Of a stretch of DNA of 11,935 nucleotides, positions 5,623 through 11,629 are shown piece after piece. The position numbers and the translations under genes were made by a program. The notes beneath the pieces were generated by a model. It saw only the letters and a program-made list of their open reading frames with translations, did not search any database and had not been told where the DNA came from. This DNA is from JBEKYH01 sp049511115. GTDB lineage: Bacteria; Planctomycetota; Phycisphaerae; Tepidisphaerales; Tepidisphaeraceae. The stretch is taken from assembly GCA_049511115.1 (NCBI GenBank), contig JBEKYH010000112.1, positions 1 through 11,935 of the forward strand, read 5' to 3'. The stretch's first letter is position 1; each line of letters opens with the position of its first letter.

Positions 5623-8184
5623 GTGGCTGATCCGCCCGTCCAGGCAACACAGACCGTTCGATGGCCCACGGGGTTGTGGGTTAAGCCTTCGCCGCCTCGA
5701 AGCCGCTGGATTCCGGTGCGTTTTGTCGGTGTGGTCTGGTGTTTCGCAACCGCCGTTTCGTGCGGGTTTGCTGCCGCGGCGGGACTTCACTTCGTCCTCC
5801 GTCCCGAAGGGATCACACCGATCTGGCCCGCCGATGGAGTTGCGCTGGCGATCCTGTCACGCTGCCCGCGCCGGCACTGGCTGTGGGTTCTGCTGGGTTT
5901 CGGGCTTGCGCTGATTGTTGCCAATCTGCGAGCCGGAAGCCCGCTGGCGGCTGACTGTTGGTACGTCGTGGCCAATTTATCCGAGGCGCTTCTTGCCGCG
6001 TCAATCCTCACTCGATTTGGGCGCGATCAAGTCGGCTTTTCCACGGTCGGCGAACTGGTGCGCCTCCTGGTCGCCGCCGGCCCGGTTACTGCCATCACCG
6101 CCTCCATCGCCGCCGCTCCGATCGTTTATTTTGGATTTGCCCCCAGCTTCTGGCATTTCTGGCGGCTCTGGTTCGTCTCCGACGGACTGGGAATGCTGAT
6201 CGTAACCCCCGTAATTCTCAGCCTCATCAATCCCAGCGCGCGCCGCCTTTCACATCGCCGGGTAGCTGAGGCGTACGGCATCCTGATCGCCGCCACGCTC
6301 TGCGGTCTGTGGATTTTTGGCGGCGTAAATTCCGAGGCGGTCCTTGTCTTCGACCTGCCTTTTGTCATCACCATTCCATTGATTATCTGGGCTGCGCTCC
6401 GCACCAATCTCGCAGTGACCTCGCTGGTCTCTTTGGTTTTTACTGCCATCGCCGTGCTGGAAACAGTCGGAGGACGCGGCCCGTTTGTTCAGCGCGGCGG
6501 CTCGCTTGAGAGCGTCCTCGTATCGCTTCAGGTCGTGGCGATGGCGTGGTCCACCTGTGGTCTGGCCATCTCAGGGGCGGTCATGCAACACCGCCGGTCG
6601 CTTCGATTGCTTTCCGAAAGAGAAGAACGATTTCGCCGCCTTGCCACCAGCTCACCCGCGGCGATCGTTGAAACCGACGAAGCGGGACGTTGTGTTTACA
6701 TCAGCCAGCGCTGGGAGAAAATCACCGGCCAAAGCGTCGAAGACGCCCTGGGCCAGGGATGGGCCGGTGCAATCCATCCCGAGGACATTCCCCGGGTGCG
6801 ATCCCAATGGCAGACGGCTTGCGAATCCGCTTCGGATTTTGTTTCCGAGCATCGTGTGCGCAGGCCGACCGGTGAGATTCGATGGATCAATGTCCGTTTG
6901 ACGCCGTTCCGCTCGATTGACGGATCGCTGCTGGGGCATGTCGGCATCGTCGTTGACGTGACCGATGGAAAATGCATTGAGGAGGAACTGGAAGATCGGC
7001 GCCGGTTCACCGCGCTGGTGGCCGATCTCTCCGCGACGCTGATCGATGTCGATCCCGAGAAGGTTGACCAGGCGGTTCGCGACGCGCTGGAAAATCTGTC
7101 CGTCTCGCTGGATCTGGACCGCGTCTCCCTCACCGAACGCACCGAGGACGGACTGCACGGCAATCTGATCTTCGGCTCTTCGCGAGTCGAACCTACAATC
7201 CGCACATTTGCGCGCGTGGACGAGCTTCATCCCTGGGCGTGGCGGCGGCTGAACGACGGCGAAACCGTTTTGATTCACGATCTCGACGAACTTCCCCCAG
7301 AAGCCGCCATCGACAAGGCAAGCTGGAAGAGCCGCTCGGTCAAATCCTTCATGCTCGTTCCCATATTGATCGGTGCGAGCCGGATGTTTATTTTTGCCGC
7401 CTCGACGACCGCCCGCCCGCGGAAATGGACCGACGAAATGGCTCTGCGTTTACGCGTGCTGGGTGAAACATTTGTCAACGCCATTGTTCGCTCCAGAGCG
7501 GATCAGGAGCTAGGACAGAGCGAGGCCATGTTGCGTAAGCTGAACGCCGCGCTGTTGCGCGCCGAAGATGAGGAGCGGCGGCGGCTTGCCGCTGTGCTTC
7601 ACGACGACCTGGCCCAGAACCTCTTTGCGGTAGTTGCCCAACTGGTCGCCCTGCGCGGCGGTAAAGAGGCAGGCAGTTCCGGTCCACAATTGGACGCGAT
7701 CATCACTTCGCTTGATGAAGCGCTTCGTCAGACGAGGGAACTAACCTTCGATTTATGCCCTCCCGTCCTTTACGAACTTGGCCTGGTTGCCGCGGTTGGC
7801 AAACTGGCCGACCAGTTCAAGCACCGCTACGGTCTGACATCCCACCTCGACGTTACAGGGAACTTTCAGTCACTCGACGCTGACCTGGCCAGTCTTCTAT
7901 ATCAGGCGGTGCGAGAGCTATTTATGAATGTCGCCAAACATGCTCATGCCACCCGAATTTATATACGGCTAGCCGAATCTGCCGGCCAATTGAATATTTC
8001 CGTCGAGGATGACGGCGCCGGCCTTTCCGCAGCGCCCGATCCCGATAATCGAGCACGATCCGGATTCGGCTTGTTTAATATCAGGGAACGATTACGCTCA
8101 TTGGGTGGGAAATTGGAAATGTCATCATCGCCCGGCAACGGATGCACGGTACAAATGGTCCTGCCATTGCCCAAGCCGATTTGA
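5623..8184 (+). CDS. Membrane sensor histidine kinase: MASE1-PAS-GAF-HisKA_3-HATPase
   Basis: This 853-residue kinase should autophosphorylate on histidine and pass phosphate to the response regulator encoded next. Residues about 25-310 are strongly hydrophobic, with roughly eight membrane segments. They include IWPADGVALAIL near residue 66, a hallmark of the MASE1 sensory domain. A PAS domain spans about 335-455 (ending GIVVDVTDGK) and a GAF-like region about 460-625. The H-box is EEERRRLAAVLHDDLAQ-like, with H660 as the phosphorylation site, typical of the HisKA_3/NarX class. The ATPase domain has N769 in the N-box, DDGAG at 796-800 and GFGLFN at 814-819. The start is uncertain: GTG at 5623 is the first in-frame candidate after a stop-free stretch, but no ribosome binding site is visible. 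A TTG at 5674 is an alternative. It lies 66 nt after the FapA-like gene, with no clear terminator between. The signal sensed is unknown. Confidence 0.9.
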   Translation: MADPPVQATQTVRWPTGLWVKPSPPRSRWIPVRFVGVVWCFATAVSCGFAAAAGLHFVLRPEGITPIWPADGVALAILSRCPRRHWLWVLLGFGLALIVANLRAGSPLAADCWYVVANLSEALLAASILTRFGRDQVGFSTVGELVRLLVAAGPVTAITASIAAAPIVYFGFAPSFWHFWRLWFVSDGLGMLIVTPVILSLINPSARRLSHRRVAEAYGILIAATLCGLWIFGGVNSEAVLVFDLPFVITIPLIIWAALRTNLAVTSLVSLVFTAIAVLETVGGRGPFVQRGGSLESVLVSLQVVAMAWSTCGLAISGAVMQHRRSLRLLSEREERFRRLATSSPAAIVETDEAGRCVYISQRWEKITGQSVEDALGQGWAGAIHPEDIPRVRSQWQTACESASDFVSEHRVRRPTGEIRWINVRLTPFRSIDGSLLGHVGIVVDVTDGKCIEEELEDRRRFTALVADLSATLIDVDPEKVDQAVRDALENLSVSLDLDRVSLTERTEDGLHGNLIFGSSRVEPTIRTFARVDELHPWAWRRLNDGETVLIHDLDELPPEAAIDKASWKSRSVKSFMLVPILIGASRMFIFAASTTARPRKWTDEMALRLRVLGETFVNAIVRSRADQELGQSEAMLRKLNAALLRAEDEERRRLAAVLHDDLAQNLFAVVAQLVALRGGKEAGSSGPQLDAIITSLDEALRQTRELTFDLCPPVLYELGLVAAVGKLADQFKHRYGLTSHLDVTGNFQSLDADLASLLYQAVRELFMNVAKHAHATRIYIRLAESAGQLNISVEDDGAGLSAAPDPDNRARSGFGLFNIRERLRSLGGKLEMSSSPGNGCTVQMVLPLPKPI

Positions 8185-8201
8185 AAAAGTTGGAGGCCGC
8201 T

Positions 8202-8855
8202 ATGGCCATTCGTGTTTTGCTTGTGGATGATCACCCCGTTGTGCTCGAGGGACTCAAAAGCGTTCTCAAGAACGAGGCGGATATAGAACTAGTCGGCATG
8301 GCCGGCAACAGCACCGACGCCGTCGAATTGGTGCGCAAGCTGAATCCTGACGTGGTTGTTCTTGATGTCACCATGCCCAAGGTGAACGGAATTGACACGT
8401 TGCGGCAAATCCGCGCTGTTTCGCAGGATACGGAGGTTGTCGCGCTCTCCATGCACTCGGGCAAACAGGTTGCCTGCGATATGCTTGCCGCCGGCGCCAG
8501 CAGCTACATTCTCAAAGCGGCATCGCTTCAACATTTAATCACCGCCATTCGCACCGTGATCACGGGAGAGACCTACTTACCACCTGAAGTTGCTGATCTG
8601 ATTCCACCTGAAATGCTCAGGCCCCACCGCAACCACTTGCCCACAGCCGGCGAGGCGCTGAGCGAACGGGAGAAGGAAGTCCTGCGCCTGGTTGCCGAGG
8701 GCAAGAGTTCCAAGGAAATCGCGGCACAGCTCTTTGTCACCACCAAGACCATCGTATGGCACCGGCAAAGCATCATGGGCAAGATTGGCGTGCGCACAAT
8801 CGCCGAACTGACAAAATATGCCGTGCGTATGGGGCTTACGTCATTGGATGGGTGA
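8202..8855 (+). CDS. NarL/LuxR-family two-component response regulator
   Basis: The 217-residue protein has an N-terminal receiver (D9-D10 in LLVDDHPVV, phospho-acceptor D55 in VVVLDVTMPKVNG, K in YILKAAS) and a C-terminal LuxR-type helix-turn-helix. The latter starts with LSEREKEVLRLVAEGKSSKE and runs through TIVWHRQSIMGKIGV. Regulators of this class bind DNA when phosphorylated. The ATG at 8202 has GGAGG at 8192-8196 with 5 nt spacing, which supports it over the upstream in-frame ATG inside the kinase gene. The gene lies 17 nt after the HisKA_3 kinase, the classic NarX/NarL-type pairing, so the two should form a cognate system. Target genes cannot be read from the window; whether it controls the chemotaxis operon is only a possibility. 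Confidence 0.95.
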   Translation: MAIRVLLVDDHPVVLEGLKSVLKNEADIELVGMAGNSTDAVELVRKLNPDVVVLDVTMPKVNGIDTLRQIRAVSQDTEVVALSMHSGKQVACDMLAAGASSYILKAASLQHLITAIRTVITGETYLPPEVADLIPPEMLRPHRNHLPTAGEALSEREKEVLRLVAEGKSSKEIAAQLFVTTKTIVWHRQSIMGKIGVRTIAELTKYAVRMGLTSLDG

Positions 8856-8858
8856 TGG

Positions 8859-9032
8859 TTGGGCGGGAAATGCAAAAACCAATGGTCGATACAGGCCTGG
8901 AACACGTTAAGGAATCCGCAGCGCGTCGCAGAATCCGGCACACCCGGCGCACAAATCGACGCGGAGCGTACCCACATAATCGTCGCTTGGCCGGGCCTGC
9001 CAGACGACATTCCTAAGCAGATTCTGGATTAG
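8859..9032 (+). pseudogene. Possible gene-tail remnant with WPxLP motif
   Basis: In the same frame as the response regulator, the sequence after its stop stays open for 58 codons to a TAG at 9030-9032. The last residues read IIVAWPGLPDDIPKQILD. This resembles the (V/I)xxWPxLPxxI...IL tail found at the end of many small or integrase-like proteins in Planctomycetota and relatives; the resemblance is from memory. There is no ATG and no convincing ribosome binding site; the first possible start is a TTG at 8859. The simplest reading is the surviving 3' end of a decayed gene, but an unrelated open stretch by chance is possible. I see no integrase catalytic residues here. Confidence 0.3.
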
Positions 9033-9214
9033 GAGTCTTGTCATGAAACGCGCCACTTTGCAAACGGCCGCGTCGCTGGTTTGTTTCGAGGAGCAGATGG
9101 ACCCTCGAAAATGTTGCGTGAGAAACTTGCGCAATTGCGCGACTTTTTAATCGTTGCGTGCTAGAGAGTTCGAATGACGTGAGGTGAGTACTGGTTGAAC
9201 AGGCCAACAGGGCA

Positions 9215-9244
9215 ACCCGCGTTTTCACCATTGAAAACGCGGGT
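9215..9244. terminator. Strong 12-bp-stem hairpin next to tRNA-Asp
   Basis: Bases 9215-9226 and 9233-9244 are perfect reverse complements (ACCCGCGTTTTC / GAAAACGCGGGT) with a 6-nt loop. The hairpin lies 5 nt beyond the 3' end of the minus-strand tRNA-Asp gene, the position expected for a terminator or 3'-processing signal. A run of T after the stem is missing on either strand, so it is not a textbook Rho-independent terminator. Confidence 0.5.
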
Positions 9245-9249
9245 GGGAA

Positions 9250-9323
<74 letters not shown>

Positions 9324-9348
9324 GATGCGTTCCGCCTAAGCTGATGGC

Positions 9349-9376
9349 ACTCTATACGGCAGGGAGGGATTGTCAA
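9349..9376 (-). promoter_or_regulatory. Likely sigma-70-type promoter of tRNA-Asp
   Basis: On the minus strand a perfect -35 hexamer TTGACA (plus-strand 9371-9376) is followed after 16 nt by TAGAGT (9349-9354), which matches 4 of 6 consensus -10 bases. Transcription would start near 9342, about 19 nt before the tRNA 5' end, a normal leader length for processing by RNase P. Confidence 0.55.
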
Positions 9377-9414
9377 GGTTTCATTCGGGGGTTGGCCGGT
9401 GAAAATGCAGGACT

Positions 9415-9443
9415 CACCACAGAGGACGCAGAGGACACGGAGG
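9415..9443. repeat. Low-complexity intergenic repeat (CCACAGAGGAC type)
   Basis: Three imperfect 9-nt units run head to tail: ACAGAGGAC, GCAGAGGAC and ACGGAGG. Purine-rich repeats of this wording (CACAGAGGACNCAGAGGAC) are scattered between genes in many Planctomycetota, Verrucomicrobia and other genomes as I recall. The function is unknown. It lies between the tRNA-Asp promoter and the 3' end of the small minus-strand gene. Confidence 0.55.
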
Positions 9444-9466
9444 TAAAGCCCAGAAAGTGGTTTTGA

Positions 9467-9712
9467 TTAGCTCGCCTGCCGCTCGATTTGGGGACGCAAG
9501 ATTTCCAGATGTGCGATATGCAGGTAAGAGCAAAAAGCCAGGCGCTCGCCTTCGGCATGCGTCGGATCAGGAATAGCCAGGATCAACGACCGCGTGGTGA
9601 CGAGGGCCATTTCGGGGTGCACGACGTTGTAACTCTCGCCGCTGCTCATGACAACGCGGAATGGCTCGAACGGAGCGCGGTGGAGAATCTCACGGAATGT
9701 TTCGGCTGTCAT
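9467..9712 (-). CDS. Small conserved hypothetical protein (PFxPFRV...HPE type)
   Basis: The 81-residue product begins MTAETFREILHRAPFEPFRV and continues through VVHPEMALV to a C-terminal HIAHLEIL segment. I recognise the pattern of an N-terminal helix, PFxPFRV, a GxSYxV strand, HPE and a late xxLEIL strand from small proteins common in Planctomycetota, whose function is not known to me. No membrane segment or signal peptide is visible. The ATG at 9712 is chosen over ATGs at 9721 and 9745: it starts directly at MTAE, and a perfect TATAAT sits just upstream, so the earlier ATGs would lie in or before the promoter. No ribosome binding site is present, which fits a leaderless message. No partner gene is adjacent. 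Confidence 0.65.
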   Translation of the reverse strand: MTAETFREILHRAPFEPFRVVMSSGESYNVVHPEMALVTTRSLILAIPDPTHAEGERLAFCSYLHIAHLEILRPQIERQAS

Positions 9713-9719
9713 GAGATAC

Positions 9720-9725
9720 ATTATA
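9720..9725 (-). promoter_or_regulatory. Consensus -10 box (TATAAT) of small minus-strand gene
   Basis: On the minus strand TATAAT is followed by 7 nt and then the ATG at 9712, so transcription should begin at or next to the start codon. The -35 region at a spacing of 17 nt reads TTCTTG, a weak match. The perfect -10 in otherwise GC-rich DNA is what supports the call. Confidence 0.55.
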
Positions 9726-9863
9726 CCACGAGAGGTTTTAGCCAAGAAATGGCTTCTGGAAATTGGGGGAAAGGCATGCGTCGATCCGGCTCAGCCGCGT
9801 GATCGCGTGCTTGCTCCGCTGGCGCGGGATTTTATTCTGTCGCTTGCGGAGGGAGGGGAAATA

Positions 9864-9892
9864 GGACTGAGGGCCGAGGACTGAGCACTGAG
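9864..9892. repeat. Short interspersed ACTGAG repeats in purine-rich tract
   Basis: GGACTGAG occurs at 9864-9871 and again at 9878-9885, and CACTGAG follows at 9886-9892. The wider tract up to about 9935 is mostly purines on the plus strand and continues with RGTCGAG-like units. It looks like slipped low-complexity intergenic DNA rather than a gene. Confidence 0.5.
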
Positions 9893-9912
9893 AGACGGAG
9901 GGGGGGAAGCGG

Positions 9913-10017
9913 GAGAGTCGAGGGTCGAGAGGCGAAAGTCGATTTCGAGGGACGAGACATTGTGGGTCTACGTTCGACTTTCTAATCCCGCCACGGGGGG
10001 TCCCAGACTCGACTCTC
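9913..10017. repeat. Nested inverted repeats (outer 10 bp, inner 9 bp)
   Basis: The outer arms GAGAGTCGAG (9913-9922) and CTCGACTCTC (10008-10017) are perfect reverse complements. Inside them GAAAGTCGA (9934-9942) and TCGACTTTC (9974-9982) form a second perfect pair. Together they could fold into a long two-step stem. The shared GTCGA core suggests both pairs grew from the same simple repeat. Confidence 0.55.
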
Positions 10018-10032
10018 TCGGCCGGAGGCAGG

Positions 10033-10050
10033 GATGTTACAGATGTTACA
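10033..10050. repeat. 9-bp perfect tandem repeat GATGTTACA x2
   Basis: GATGTTACA occurs twice without a gap. The second copy plus CT (ATGTTACACT, 10043-10052) recurs as a perfect 10-bp inverted copy AGTGTAACAT at 10163-10172. No known regulator site is recognised. Confidence 0.5.
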
Positions 10051-10251
10051 CTGGTTTTGGGGTTAATTAAAGTGTGTGCTAACATATTTTCAGCCGTAAG
10101 GGGATTGGGAGATGGGGGTTATCGCCGGGAGGCGGAATGTGACACGGACATGCGGAAAAAATAGTGTAACATGGGCCAAAGTGCCTTGGCGGGGGTGAAA
10201 AGGGGGTTTGATGAATGGGCATTAAACTGCGCTGATACGGGAGAAGGGGCA

Positions 10252-10324
10252 TAATTATGAATGACCCCTTTTCTTGTCCCTAATTATGAATGACCCCTTT
10301 TCTTGTCCCCCCCTTTTCTTGTCC
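10252..10324. repeat. 29-bp tandem duplication plus partial third copy
   Basis: A 29-nt unit starting TAATTATGAATGACCCC and ending TTGTCCC is present exactly at 10252-10280 and 10281-10309. The last 15 nt of the conserved part (CCCCTTTTCTTGTCC) repeat once more at 10310-10324. The array ends where similarity to a transposase begins. CATAATTATG at 10250-10259 is a perfect palindrome. There are no spacers, so this is not a CRISPR array. Confidence 0.85.
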
Positions 10325-10597
10325 GACGTAGTTCATCATAAGCGGAAGGAATACGCTCGCGGCGACGTGAACACTAATACCGTCGAGTCCAGCTTTGCAA
10401 TCGTCAAGCGCGGCCTGATGGGAATCCACCATGCCGTTTCAAAGGAACACCTTCACCGCTAGTTGGCGCACTGGGACTTCCTCTGGAATACCCGCAACTT
10501 CAATGATGGTGTGCGCACGGCATTGGCCATGAAGATCGGCGAGGGCAAGCGGCTCATGTATCGAAATCCGCTTGGCGGGCAAGATTCGGCGGTTTGA
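10325..10597 (+). pseudogene. IS1595-family (ISXO2-like) transposase, C-terminal remnant
   Basis: The frame reads VVHHKRKEYARGDVNTNTVE, then KRGLMGIHHAVSKEHLHR, a stop (TAG at 10460-10462), then LAHWDFLWNTRNFNDG and GKRLMYRNPLGG up to TGA at 10595-10597. This matches the end of IS1595-type DDE transposases, which typically read VNHSxxEYVRGDVHTNTVEGFW...KRGxxGxYHHVSxxHLxRYLxEFxFRYNxR. The glutamate in TNTVE is the expected last acidic residue of the DDE/DDN triad. The TAG replaces the conserved tyrosine after HLHR, a nonsense change, and everything upstream of about VVHH is missing. It is therefore both truncated and interrupted, and cannot transpose. It marks this interval as mobile-element derived. 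Confidence 0.85.
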
Positions 10598-10698
10598 CGA
10601 ATCTTGGAAAAGATGTTAAGCTGGCTAAGCCTTCACGCGAAGGGTTATCCAGCTTGCAAATTTTCCTCAATTTCCAACAAATCGCCGAATTTTGACCG

Positions 10699-10742
10699 TA
10701 TACTAGCGCCGTGGTTTGCCGATGCCACTCGGAGGGATCGGC
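10699..10742 (+). promoter_or_regulatory. Possible promoter and operator of the toxin-antitoxin operon
   Basis: TATACT at 10699-10704 matches five of six -10 bases, 48 nt before the Panacea start codon; no good -35 is seen at normal spacing. Between them an inverted repeat GCCGAT (10718-10723) / ATCGGC (10737-10742) with a 13-nt spacer lies 10 nt before the ATG. It could be an autoregulatory operator or a leader hairpin. Confidence 0.28.
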
Positions 10743-10752
10743 AGAGGGCGGA

Positions 10753-11217
10753 ATGTCTAAGACAACAGCGAAGTCCGTTGCCAATTGGATCGTTGAATAT
10801 TGCAACGAGCACGGCGATCTCGTTTCAAATCTCAAGCTTCAAAAGCTCATTTATTACGCGCAGGCGTGGTATCTGGCCCTCTACAACGAGCCGCTATTTA
10901 ATGAACGCCTGGAGGCGTGGGTTCATGGGCCTGTCCAGCCTACGCTATATCGCACCTTCAAGAAGTTTGGTTATAAGCCTATTACCGAATGCACCAAATC
11001 AACCTTGGATGAGAAGCATAAATTTCACGTCCTAGAGGTGCTTAAAGCATATGGGCGACTACAGGCATTCGAGCTTGAGCAGCTTGTTCATAGCGAACAG
11101 CCGTGGATTGCCGCCCGTGGAAAGCTCGCGCCAGACGCCAATGGCAACGGCCTGATTCGCCACGAAGACATGCAGTCCTTTTATAAGGCCAAGATTCGTG
11201 CCAAAGCGCGTTCCTAA
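10753..11217 (+). CDS. Panacea-domain (DUF4065/SocA/GepA-type) antitoxin
   Basis: The 154-residue protein has the hallmarks of the Panacea domain: SVANWIVEYCNEHGDLVSNL followed by KLQKLIYYAQAWYLAL, then LFNERLEAWVHGPVQPTLYRTFKKFG, and a C-terminal LVHSEQPWIAAR segment. Known members include the SocA antitoxin of Caulobacter and phage GepA. The domain has been described as a promiscuous antitoxin that pairs with many unrelated toxins. The ATG at 10753 is preceded by AGAGGG at 10743-10748; the domain starts about seven residues in. An upstream GTG at 10711 is in frame but would add an unconserved leader. The gene overlaps the next ORF by 20 nt, the arrangement expected for a coupled toxin-antitoxin operon. 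The surrounding DNA looks less GC-rich than the chemotaxis region, consistent with horizontal transfer. Confidence 0.9.
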   Translation: MSKTTAKSVANWIVEYCNEHGDLVSNLKLQKLIYYAQAWYLALYNEPLFNERLEAWVHGPVQPTLYRTFKKFGYKPITECTKSTLDEKHKFHVLEVLKAYGRLQAFELEQLVHSEQPWIAARGKLAPDANGNGLIRHEDMQSFYKAKIRAKARS

Positions 11218-11629
11218 ACCACAAATCGCGGCCGGTAAAATCCCAAACGCAAAGCCGCCGCCGCCGCGACACATCGTCTTCTCGTTTAAATATCTTACGA
11301 CCGCCAATCCAAAGTTTACATTGGATCGAGCCGGGGAAGGGTATTTTGAAACCTTCATAAAACGATTGAAGCATGTTTGCGCATTAACTGCAACGGAATG
11401 CCGTATATCGCATAGCGGCGTGTTGCGTTCTCATCCGATAAGGTTTGCCAATACGTCAGAGCCGAGTGGCTTTGGCTTTACGGCGATGCCCGAACAACTA
11501 AAAGAAGGAGAACCATTTCAATTTGCATTGACTTCTAACGAGCATGGCCGCGTGCATGGTATTCTGGTTGACAACCTTTTTTACCTTGTGTGGGTTGACC
11601 CAGACCACCTTCTGTATCCTGGTCATTAA
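11198..11629 (+). CDS. Unknown protein, candidate toxin partner of the Panacea antitoxin
   Basis: The 143-residue product starts at GTG 11198, inside the last 20 nt of the antitoxin gene, with AAGG at 11185-11188 as a weak ribosome binding site. The first 25 residues are basic and proline-rich and look disordered. A compact domain follows: IVFSFKYL, then a helical ETFIKRLKHVC segment, RSHPIRF, and a conserved-looking end HGRVHGILVDNLFYLVWVDPDHLLYPGH. I have a sense of having seen this HGRxHGFxxDxxFYxVWxDPxHxLY ending in mobile-region proteins, but cannot name the family. The final VWxDPxHxLY recalls the last strand of small ribonuclease-type toxins, which is only suggestive. Its role as a toxin is inferred from the operon with a Panacea gene. 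Confidence 0.75.
   Translation: MPKRVPKPQIAAGKIPNAKPPPPRHIVFSFKYLTTANPKFTLDRAGEGYFETFIKRLKHVCALTATECRISHSGVLRSHPIRFANTSEPSGFGFTAMPEQLKEGEPFQFALTSNEHGRVHGILVDNLFYLVWVDPDHLLYPGH

Larger units (their letters stand above)
9746..10251. other. Gene-free, repeat-rich interval
   Basis: No convincing coding sequence is seen on either strand. The stretch holds a purine-rich tract from about 9846 to 9935 with short repeats, a pair of nested inverted repeats (9913-10017), a 9-bp tandem repeat (10033-10050) and a distant inverted copy of part of it (10163-10172). The open frames that cross it are low-complexity and Ser/Pro/Arg-rich with no recognisable family. Confidence 0.6.

Noticed and set aside
6652..7278. 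Minus-strand open frame (208 codons) inside the histidine kinase gene
   Set aside because: The plus strand encodes PAS and GAF domains here, and the antisense product shows no domain.
9129..9140. 12-bp perfect palindrome GCGCAATTGCGC followed by a T-rich stretch
   Set aside because: It could be a terminator or a binding site, but there is no loop for a stable hairpin and no confident gene just upstream.
9043..9150. Small ORF of 35 codons (MKRATLQTAAS...) with AGGAG 7 nt upstream
   Set aside because: The ribosome binding site is good, but the peptide has an unusual composition and no recognisable family, and it lies in decayed sequence. It is too short to support as a gene.
9738..10085. Minus-strand open frame of 115 codons across the repeats
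   Set aside because: The product is low-complexity and simply translates the repeats; its 3' end overlaps the promoter of the small minus-strand gene.
10252..10324. Possible CRISPR array because of 29-nt repeats
   Set aside because: The copies are directly adjacent with no spacers, and no cas gene is present.
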